Shown: piece after piece, positions 57,780 through 64,000 of the stretch
Layout of the letters: every line of letters begins with the position of its first letter
How positions within the stretch are numbered: the stretch's first letter is position 1
Source: Leifsonia poae
GTDB taxonomy: Bacteria; Actinomycetota; Actinomycetes; Actinomycetales; Microbacteriaceae
Assembly (NCBI RefSeq): GCF_020009625.1
Contig: NZ_JAIHLP010000002.1
Coordinates: forward strand, 2,046,001 to 2,110,000
Reading direction: 5' to 3'
DNA length: 64,000 bases
The notes under the pieces: model-generated
The model's database searches: none
What the model was told of the DNA's origin: nothing
Seen by the model: the letters and a program-made list of their open reading frames with translations, nothing else
Made by a program: the position numbers and the translations under genes

Positions 57780-58430
57780 GTGCCCACGACCTCGACTCCA
57801 CCGCCGCCCCGCGCGCCGCGACGCGACGCCGCCGAGAACCGCGAAGCCATCCTCGTGGCCGCGGCCGCCGAACTCAACGAAGACATCGACGCCTCACTCG
57901 AGGCGATCGCCAACCGCGCCGGCCTCAGCCGGCGGGCGATCTACGGGCACTTCGCCACCCGCGACGACCTGCTCGTCGCCGTGTTCACCCGCGGCGCCGC
58001 CCGCCTGGCCGCCCTGCTCGAGCCGGTGTCGCATCGGGACGCCCGGGTGGAGATCGCGCTCTTCGGCGCCACTCTCTGGGCCGAGGTCGAACATGTGCGC
58101 GTCGCGGCCGAGCTCGCCGTGCGCGGTCCGTACCGCGAACAGGTCGGCGACGCCCTCGAACCGGCGCGACGACGCCTGCGCCGAACACTGGAACGCGGCA
58201 TCGTCGCGGGACAGGTGCGGGAAGACATCGACCTCGGCACGCTGTCGCGGCTGGTCGAGAACGCCGCCGTCTCCGTGCTCGACGAGGCGACCCGCACCGG
58301 GCTCTCCCGCGAGGCCGGGCACCGGCTCGTCATGCTCGCCGGGCTGAGCGCCGCCGGGCTCGGCTGGCGCGAGGCGGATACGCTGATCGCGCAGGCTCCA
58401 GAACTCGCCTTCGAGGAGGCCTCCGCATGA
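57780..58430 (+). CDS. TetR-family regulator
   Basis: 216 residues. A proline-rich head (TTSTPPPPRAPRRDAAEN) precedes the helix-turn-helix (REAILVAAAAELNEDIDASLEAIANRAGLSRRAIYGHFATRDDLL). The C-terminal half is Arg/Ala-rich helical. Its stop overlaps the start of the degenerate ATPase gene (ATGA), so the repressor is translated with the transport-like pair it presumably controls. Ligand unknown. Confidence 0.88.
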   Translation: MPTTSTPPPPRAPRRDAAENREAILVAAAAELNEDIDASLEAIANRAGLSRRAIYGHFATRDDLLVAVFTRGAARLAALLEPVSHRDARVEIALFGATLWAEVEHVRVAAELAVRGPYREQVGDALEPARRRLRRTLERGIVAGQVREDIDLGTLSRLVENAAVSVLDEATRTGLSREAGHRLVMLAGLSAAGLGWREADTLIAQAPELAFEEASA

Positions 58431-59262
58431 AGATCGTTCTCGACCAGGTCGCCAAGGGCGCGCACAATGCGGCGCTTCCCCCACCTCCGCCGCCTTCCAG
58501 ACCGGTGAGGTCACCCTGGCACGGGCCGAGACCGAGCAACGCCCGACCGTGCTCGGGCTCATCGCATCCGGCCGGATGCGCCCCGACTCCGGCACCGTCA
58601 CCATCGACGGCGACACCGACTTCCGGGCGATGCGCCGTCGCATCGCCCTGATCGACGCCCCGGATGTGTGCGAGCCGGCCGCCGATGTCACCGTGGCCGG
58701 CATCGTGGCCGAGGAGCTCATGTTCGCCGGCCGCCGCTCCAACCCGATCGCGGTGAACCGCGCACTCGGCGAATTCGGCGTCTCCAAGTGGGCCCGCTTC
58801 GCGATCGGAACCATCCCGCCCACAGTGCGGATCGGTCTGCTGATCGAACTCGCCCTGCTGCGCAGAGGCGTGGAAGGCCTGGTCATCACGTCGCCCGACC
58901 GGCACGGCGGCGACCCGAACGAATGGTGGGACCTGGCGCGCCGCGTCGCCGCCCGCGACATCGCCATCCTCATCGTCGCCGGAGACGCCTCGGCCGCGGC
59001 CATCGCGGGCGCCGCCCTCGTCGCCCGCATCGACGAGGTGACGACACCGGACCACGCCGACGACACCTTCGACGAAGACCCGGCCCGAGACGACACCGAC
59101 GAGGTTCCCGATCAGATCGTGGCGCCGGCCACGTTCGATACCGGAGAGCCCCTGCGCGCCGCTGCCCTGCCGCTCACAGGCCCCGATGGCGCCGATGGCG
59201 CCGGCGAACCCGACGGCATCCCGACGTTCCGCAAGCCCGACGCCCAGGAGGGCATCGAATGA
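58427..59262 (+). pseudogene. Degenerate ABC ATPase (no Walker motifs), frameshifted near its start
   Basis: The ATG at 58427 reads MKIVLDQVAKGAHNAALPPP in one frame; from about 58480 the sensible protein continues in the -1 frame: TSAAFQTGEVTLARAETEQR, LGLIASGRMRPDSGTVTIDG, then IPPTVRIGLLIELALL and GLVITSPD to 59262. Adding one C to the C5 run at 58478-58482 restores one 278-residue frame. The layout follows an ABC nucleotide-binding domain, but the Walker A (GxxGxGKST) is ETEQRPTVL, LSGGQ is replaced, Walker B Asp-Glu is TSP, and the H-loop His is missing. So even intact it could not bind ATP in the usual way. It is followed by and overlaps the YhgE gene. Confidence 0.75.
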
Positions 59263-61112
59263 AGATCCCGCAGATGATCGCGGCGGAGTTCCGCCGGCTC
59301 ACCGCCAGCCCGATGTCGATCGTGGCGCTCATCGCCCTGATGTGCGTTCCCGTGCTCTACGGCGGCCTGTACCTCTGGGCCAACCAGAACCCGTACGCGA
59401 ACCTCAACAAGATCCCCGCGGCCATCGTGGTCGACGACACGGGCGCGACCGTCGACGGCACGACGACGAACTTCGGCGACGAGGTGGCCGACGAACTCAT
59501 CAAAGACGGCTCCTTCGACTGGCATCGCGTGACGACCGGGTCCGCCGCCTCCGGGGTCGACAACTCGAAGTTCGACTTCAGCATCACGTTCCCGGCCGAC
59601 TTCTCCGACGCGCTCGCCTCAGCATCCGGAACAGCCCCCCGTCAGGCCAAGGTCACCCTGACCACCAACGACGCCAACAGCTACCTCGCCTCGACCATCG
59701 GAACGCAGGCCGCGGAGAAGATCCGCGCCTCCATCGTGAAGAAGGTCAACCAGCAGGCGGCGGCCCAGTTCCTGCTCGGTCTCTCCGACATCCGGGGCAA
59801 CCTCGTGACCGCCGTGGACGGCGCGGGTCAGCTGGTGGCCGGCAGCACGACCGCGCAAACGGGCGCGGCGACACTCGCCGACGGCACCGCCCAGCTCGCC
59901 ACCGGCACCAAGCAGCTGAACGGCGCCCTCGAGCAGCTGTCCAGCGGCGCGGCGACGCTGCGCGACGGCGCGGCGAAGGTGGCGAGCGGCAACGACACGC
60001 TGGCCGCGCTGGCATCGGACGCCGGAACGAAGGCCGCCGATGCGGCAGCCCAGCTTCCCGCCGTTCGTCAGGCGATCGTCGACCAGATGACGGCTGCCGG
60101 CGCCAGCACGACCGAGATCGACCTCGTGCTGAGCAAACTCGACCCGCTCGGCGACAAGCTGGTCGCCGGAAACGACAAGGTGCAGGGCCTCGTCGCGCAG
60201 GTGAACGAACTCGCCGCGGGCGCCGACCAGGTGGCCTCGGGGTCGAGTCAGCTCGCCACCGGCGCCTCCCAGGCGGCCGCCGGATCGGCGCAGCTCACCG
60301 CCGGCGCCTCCCAGGCCGCGAGCGGTTCTGCCCAGCTGCGCGACGGCCTCACGACCCTGAAAGACGGCACGGCGAAGCTGCAGAACGGCCTCAAAGACGG
60401 TGTCGCGCAGATCCCGGACAACTCACCCGCGCTGCAGGCGAAACAGGCGGCCACCATCGCCGACCCCGTGAACCTCAAGAACGACTCGATCACCTCCGCC
60501 GGAACCTACGGCGCCGGCCTCGCCCCCTTCTTCGTCGCGCTGGCAGCCTGGATCGGCATCTACGCCCTGTTCCTCATCGTGAAACCGGTGTCACGCCGCG
60601 CCATCACGGCCCTGCACTCGCCGATCAAGATCACTCTCGCCGGCTGGCTGACCCCCGGTCTGCTCGGCGCCATCCAGATGGTGGGGCTGTTCGCCGTCGT
60701 CGCGGGTGCGCTGCAGTTCAGCATCCACAATCCGCTCGGGATGTTCGGGCTGATGGCAGTCTCGTCCCTCACCTTCGCCGCGATCATCCTGGCCCTCAAT
60801 GTGTGGCTCGGCAGTGTCGGGCAGTTCCTCGGGCTCGTTCTGATGGTGCTGCAATTGGTGACCGCCGGTGGAACGTTCCCCTGGCAGACGCTCCCCGGGC
60901 CGCTGGCGGCACTGCACCATGTGCTGCCCATGTCGTACGCGGTCGACGGGATGCGCCAGCTCATGTACGGCGGCAATCCGGCCACCGCCTGGGCCGACGC
61001 CGGCGTATTGGCCCTGTGGATGCTGATCGCGCTGCTCGTCGCCGCCATCGGGGTGACGCGGATGACCCACTTCCGCACCCTGCGCGACCTGCGCCCGAGC
61101 CTGATCGGCTGA
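59259..61112 (+). CDS. YhgE/Pip-type membrane protein
   Basis: 617 residues. One N-terminal helix (IVALIALMCVPVLYGGLYLWANQNPY), a large outside domain, and about five C-terminal helices (APFFVALAAWIGIYALFLIV, GLLGAIQMVGLFAVVAGAL, FGLMAVSSLTFAAIILAL, QFLGLVLMVLQLVTAGG, AGVLALWMLIALLVAAIGV). The outer domain contains hexad-like Gly/Ala/Ser repeats (for example AGQLVAGSTTAQTG and QLATGASQAAAGSAQL), as in Lactococcus Pip (phage receptor) and Bacillus YueB, and type VII secretion EsaA. ATG overlaps the stop of the ATPase-like gene. It may secrete or anchor a surface factor, with the ATPase-like protein as its partner. Confidence 0.87.
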   Translation: MKIPQMIAAEFRRLTASPMSIVALIALMCVPVLYGGLYLWANQNPYANLNKIPAAIVVDDTGATVDGTTTNFGDEVADELIKDGSFDWHRVTTGSAASGVDNSKFDFSITFPADFSDALASASGTAPRQAKVTLTTNDANSYLASTIGTQAAEKIRASIVKKVNQQAAAQFLLGLSDIRGNLVTAVDGAGQLVAGSTTAQTGAATLADGTAQLATGTKQLNGALEQLSSGAATLRDGAAKVASGNDTLAALASDAGTKAADAAAQLPAVRQAIVDQMTAAGASTTEIDLVLSKLDPLGDKLVAGNDKVQGLVAQVNELAAGADQVASGSSQLATGASQAAAGSAQLTAGASQAASGSAQLRDGLTTLKDGTAKLQNGLKDGVAQIPDNSPALQAKQAATIADPVNLKNDSITSAGTYGAGLAPFFVALAAWIGIYALFLIVKPVSRRAITALHSPIKITLAGWLTPGLLGAIQMVGLFAVVAGALQFSIHNPLGMFGLMAVSSLTFAAIILALNVWLGSVGQFLGLVLMVLQLVTAGGTFPWQTLPGPLAALHHVLPMSYAVDGMRQLMYGGNPATAWADAGVLALWMLIALLVAAIGVTRMTHFRTLRDLRPSLIG

Positions 61113-61139
61113 GGCGCGGGCGCCGTCATCCGTGCCCGG

Positions 61140-61145
61140 TAGGGT
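61140..61145 (+). promoter_or_regulatory. -10 box of the phosphodiesterase gene
   Basis: TAGGGT, 7 nt before GTG 61153; supports that start over GTG 61144. Confidence 0.4.
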
Positions 61146-61152
61146 GACCGTC

Positions 61153-62001
61153 GTGAACGATCCGTTGCGCATCCTGCACCTCTCCGACACCCACCTGTTC
61201 GGCGACGGGAGCCTCCACTACGGCGTCGTCGATACGCTCGCCGCGCTGGACAGGGTTCTCGACCGTGCCGCCGCCCTGGACGCGGTCGACGCTGTCGTCG
61301 TCTCCGGCGACCTCTCAGACGACGGCAGCCCCGAGTCGTACCAGCTGCTCGCCGACCGACTCGCCCCCTGGGCGGCCGGGCGCGGCGCGCAGGTCGTGCC
61401 GGCGATGGGCAACCACGACGACGCTGCGGCGTTCGAGCGGGTGCTCGGCGACCGGGAACGGACGGTCGGGATCCGCGGCTTCCGCATCGTGACCGTCGAC
61501 AGCACCATCCCCGGTGCCGGCTACGGTCGCGTCGAGGGCGCGCGACTCGACCGGCTCGCGGAGGCCCTGGCCGAGCCCGCCCCGAACGGCACCGTCGTCG
61601 TGCTCCACCACCCGCCCGTCCCACCGACGACCCGGCTGTTCGATTCGCTGCGCTTCGTCGACCCGGCGCCGTTCCTCGCGGTGTGCGCGGCGGCCGACGT
61701 CCGCGTCGTCCTGGCCGGGCACTTCCATCACGCCCTCGCGACGACGGCCGGCCCTCACGCGGTCCCCGTCGTGGTGTCGCCCGCCGTCGCCAACACCGTC
61801 GATGTGCTGGCACCGCGCGGGCACGACGTCGGCGTGCGCGGTTCCGGGTTCACCCTCCTGCAGCTTCCCGCGACCGGCCCCGTTCGGGCACACGCCGTGA
61901 CAGCACCGCACCCCCACGACGGTGCCATCGTGTACGACCTCGACGGCTCGGACATCGGCCGGATCGCCGCCGTGACCGGATGGAGAGGAGAGAACCGATG
62001 A
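61153..62001 (+). CDS. Metallophosphoesterase (CpdA/Icc-like)
   Basis: 282 residues. All five metal motifs are present: HLSDTHLF, VVSGDLSDDG, AMGNHDD, VVLHHPPVP and VVLAGHFHHALA. The layout matches cyclic-nucleotide or nucleoside-diphosphate phosphodiesterases of the CpdA class, which act in the cytoplasm. The stop overlaps the DUF3052 start (ATGA). Confidence 0.88.
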   Translation: MNDPLRILHLSDTHLFGDGSLHYGVVDTLAALDRVLDRAAALDAVDAVVVSGDLSDDGSPESYQLLADRLAPWAAGRGAQVVPAMGNHDDAAAFERVLGDRERTVGIRGFRIVTVDSTIPGAGYGRVEGARLDRLAEALAEPAPNGTVVVLHHPPVPPTTRLFDSLRFVDPAPFLAVCAAADVRVVLAGHFHHALATTAGPHAVPVVVSPAVANTVDVLAPRGHDVGVRGSGFTLLQLPATGPVRAHAVTAPHPHDGAIVYDLDGSDIGRIAAVTGWRGENR

Positions 62002-62417
62002 CAGCGACACCGCCCAGCCGGTCGGCGACCCCGCTGGCGAAGAAGCTCGGCGCGAAACCGGGGATGACGGTGCAGTTGCTGCACGCGGATGCCGGCTGGC
62101 GCATCCCACCGGACGGCCTGCCCGACGACCTCACCTGGCTTCCGGACGGCGACGACTCCCCGGCCGACCTCATCGTGGCGTTCTTCCGCGCGACCGCCGA
62201 CCTGCTCGCCGAACTCGACGCGCTCGGTCCGCGCATCCACCCCGCCGGGATGCTCTGGCTCGCCTGGCCGCGCAAGGCGGCCGGTCGCCTCAGCGACCTC
62301 TCCGACTCGGTGGTGCGCGCCGCCGGTCTCGATCGTGGTCTCGTCGACGTGAAGGTCGCCGCCCTCGACCAGGACTGGTCCTCCCTCAAATTCGTCTGGC
62401 GCCTCACCTCCCGCTGA
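61998..62417 (+). CDS. DUF3052 family protein
   Basis: 139 residues. The pattern PLAKKLGAKPGMTVQLLHADAGWRI, FFRATADLLAELDALGPRIHPAGMLWLAWPRKA and DVKVAALDQDWSSLKFVWRL identifies the DUF3052 proteins common in actinobacteria. No catalytic motif is visible. Coupled to the phosphodiesterase gene. Confidence 0.87.
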   Translation: MTATPPSRSATPLAKKLGAKPGMTVQLLHADAGWRIPPDGLPDDLTWLPDGDDSPADLIVAFFRATADLLAELDALGPRIHPAGMLWLAWPRKAAGRLSDLSDSVVRAAGLDRGLVDVKVAALDQDWSSLKFVWRLTSR

Positions 62418-62470
62418 GCCGCCCTAACCCCTCCCCGCCGTGCCCTGCCCTGCCGTGCCCTTCCCCAGCA

Positions 62471-62501
62471 GCCGAGTCCACGAATTGTTCGCGGACTCGG
62501 C
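62471..62501. terminator. CGAGTCC-type hairpin between convergent genes
   Basis: GCCGAGTCC pairs with GGACTCGGC, and inside it CGAA pairs with TTCG around TTG, with one mismatch between the two stems. It lies between the stops of DUF3052 (62417) and the methyltransferase (62527) and shares its core with the repeats at 42951-43029. Confidence 0.7.
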
Positions 62502-62526
62502 GGGGCGGGAGCGTCAGCGCGGCAGG

Positions 62527-63225
62527 TCAGGCGAAGGGAACATGCTGGAGGATCCAGGCGTGCATCGCCACGGCCGCAGCCGCGGACGCGTTGATCGAAC
62601 GGGTGGAACCGAACTGCGAGATCTCGACCACCGCGTCCGCCGCCGCCAGCGCCTCCTCCGACAGCCCCGGGCCCTCCTGCCCGAACAGCAGCACGCAATC
62701 GCGCGGAAAGGTGAACGTCTCGATGATGACCGAACCGGGAACATTGTCGATCGCGATGATCGGCAGCCGCGCGTCCCGGGCCCAGGCGACGAACGCGGCG
62801 ACGTCCTCGTGGTGGTCGACGTGCTGGTAGCGGTCGGTGACCATCGCACCGCGCTTGTTCCAGCGACGGCGGCCGATGATGTGCACCGTGTCGGCGGCGA
62901 ACGCGTTCGCGCTGCGCACGATCGAGCCGATGTTCATATCGTGCTGCCAGTTCTCGATGGCGACATGGAACGGATGCCGCCTCTCATCGAGGTCGGCGAC
63001 GATGGCCTCCATGCGCCAGTACCGGTAGCGGTCGATCACATTGCGGGTGTCGCCGTGTCGCAGGAGGTCCGGGTCGAAGTGCCCCTCCTCGGGCCACGCA
63101 CCCAGCCACGGTCCGACCCCATTGGTGCTGAGCTCGGGTGTCGCCGCCGCGGCACCGGATGCGGGCTCGCCCGACCCGAGCGGGCTCGACTCGGCCTCGG
63201 CCGGCCTCTCGGGGGTGCTGTCCAT
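62527..63225 (-). CDS. TrmH/SpoU-family RNA ribose methyltransferase
   Basis: 232 residues. A long proline/serine-rich head (about 1-35) precedes the SPOUT domain: motif 1 NWQHDMNIGSIVRSANAF, motif 2 LLFGQEGPGLSEEAL and motif 3 ISQFGSTRSINASAAAAVAMHAWI form the trefoil knot that binds SAM. It 2'-O-methylates tRNA or rRNA. ATG 63225 begins MDSTPERPAEAESS; further upstream the frame overlaps the divergent lysozyme gene. Confidence 0.9.
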   Translation of the reverse strand: MDSTPERPAEAESSPLGSGEPASGAAAATPELSTNGVGPWLGAWPEEGHFDPDLLRHGDTRNVIDRYRYWRMEAIVADLDERRHPFHVAIENWQHDMNIGSIVRSANAFAADTVHIIGRRRWNKRGAMVTDRYQHVDHHEDVAAFVAWARDARLPIIAIDNVPGSVIIETFTFPRDCVLLFGQEGPGLSEEALAAADAVVEISQFGSTRSINASAAAAVAMHAWILQHVPFA

Positions 63226-63289
63226 CCGTTCAGCGTAACCGGAGGCGAAGTCACAGGATGCGCGCCGCCGCGTGTGACAGATTGATCCG

Positions 63290-64000
63290 GTGACAGCCCA
63301 GAAGACCGAGAGGACCCGCCGACGGCGAACCCGCTGGTGGCTCGCCGGAGGCGCCGTCGGCACAGCCGTTCTCGCGGCCGGCGTGTGCGCCGTGCTCATC
63401 GCCACAGGCATCCTCTGGCCCAATCGGATCTTCGCGAGCACGTACCCGGTGCGCGGTGCCGACGTCTCCACGTACCAAGGGGCGATCGATTGGCCCGTCC
63501 TCGCGAAGCAAGACCTCGACTTCGCGATCCTCAAAGCAACTGAGGGGTCGACCGACAAGGATTCCCGCTTCGACCAGAACTGGGCCGAAGCACGGAAGAC
63601 GCCCCTGATCGTCGGCGCCTACCATTTCTTCAGTTTCGACAGCTCGGGCGCCGCGCAGGCAAGGAACATCATCCGCACGGTCCCGGCGGAGGCGGGCACC
63701 CTTCCGGTGACGGTCGACCTCGAGTTCTACGGCGCGTATCTCGCGAAGCCTCCGAGCGTGGAGCGGGTTCGCAGCATCCTCGACCCGCTGCTCACGGCGC
63801 TGCGAACGCACTACGGTGTGCCCGCGATCATCTACGCCACGCCGGACGTCTACGACCGGTACCTCCGCGGGAGCTACACGGACAACCCGCTCTGGATCCG
63901 GTCCGTCGCCCTCCCGCCCGAACTGCCGGACGGGCGCGACTGGACGTTCTGGCAGTACTCGGACCGGGAACGCCTCGCCGGGTACGCCGGAGAGGACGGC
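63290..64000 (+). CDS. GH25 lysozyme-like muramidase (3' end outside window)
   Basis: 237 codons are present before the window ends. A basic cytoplasmic head (KTERTRRRRTR) and one helix (WLAGGAVGTAVLAAGVCAVLIA) anchor it or act as an uncleaved signal. The GH25 domain starts GADVSTYQGAIDWPVL with catalytic D58, then FAILKATEGSTDKD, GAYHFFSF, and PVTVDLEFYG with the catalytic Asp/Glu pair. It hydrolyses peptidoglycan glycan strands. GTG 63290 is divergent from the methyltransferase gene. Confidence 0.9.
   Translation, partial: MTAQKTERTRRRRTRWWLAGGAVGTAVLAAGVCAVLIATGILWPNRIFASTYPVRGADVSTYQGAIDWPVLAKQDLDFAILKATEGSTDKDSRFDQNWAEARKTPLIVGAYHFFSFDSSGAAQARNIIRTVPAEAGTLPVTVDLEFYGAYLAKPPSVERVRSILDPLLTALRTHYGVPAIIYATPDVYDRYLRGSYTDNPLWIRSVALPPELPDGRDWTFWQYSDRERLAGYAGEDG

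Noticed and set aside
58470..58500. Programmed -1 frameshift in the ATPase-like gene
   Set aside because: The slippery pair would move Pro tRNA from CCC to TCC, which does not re-pair; a simple one-base indel explains it better.

Overview
The window is a high-GC actinobacterial chromosome segment. A Microbacteriaceae-type genome (Leifsonia/Cryobacterium-like) is the best guess. This rests on GC-rich codon use, frequent GTG/TTG starts, DUF3073, a sterol-carrier protein beside purD/purF, an Eis-type acetyltransferase, and many starts placed 6-7 nt after a TANNNT box with no Shine-Dalgarno (leaderless promoters). The genus call is inference. No CRISPR array, rRNA, tRNA, prophage or recognisable insertion sequence was seen.

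Layout. 1-4.8 kb: a multidrug MFS gene with its divergent TetR, an ECF sigma factor with a membrane partner, a secreted I36-like protein, a 39-codon ORF, a flavin monooxygenase and DUF3073. 4.8-9.7 kb: an ABC-2 exporter operon with its own kinase and response regulator, then a surface protein. 9.9-24 kb: housekeeping purine genes (purM, purF, purD, purC) interleaved with a carbonic-anhydrase-like lipoprotein that lacks two zinc ligands, a DeoR/sugar isomerase/efflux operon, an alditol oxidase and a MarR-controlled membrane protein. 24-30.3 kb: TetR plus VOC dioxygenase, a PadR-MFS operon, and two membrane proteins. 30.3-32.6 kb: a graveyard of joined gene fragments (DUF732-like, LigD polymerase domain, amidase C-terminus, frameshifted nitronate monooxygenase). 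32.6-39.8 kb: a phosphonate uptake and breakdown operon (phnD, phnC, fused phnE, FAD oxidase, PhnX-like hydrolase, zinc dehydrogenase) with Pho-box-like repeats upstream and an intrinsic terminator after phnD. 39.8-48 kb: a cell-wall-binding repeat protein, purS-purQ, three unrelated genes, then purL. 48-57.7 kb: PIN protein, EamA transporter, membrane glycosyltransferase, Ohr, SDR, chorismate mutase, FtsX/LolD-type ABC pair, Eis-like acetyltransferase and purA. 57.7-61.1 kb: a TetR operon encoding a degenerate ABC ATPase without Walker motifs (and with a one-base frameshift) plus a YhgE/Pip membrane protein. 61-64 kb: phosphodiesterase, DUF3052, TrmH methyltransferase and a GH25 lysozyme cut by the window edge.

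How the genes work together. Eight purine genes (M, F, D, C, S, Q, L, A) give most of the route to IMP and the first step to AMP, but they are scattered in several transcription units; only purS-purQ remain coupled, and purM, purD and purC share the same leaderless promoter layout. The phosphonate operon imports a phosphonate, oxidises an amine to a phosphono-aldehyde, cleaves the C-P bond and probably reduces or oxidises the leftover aldehyde or alcohol. Several small repressor/exporter modules each carry a clear palindromic operator visible in the sequence.
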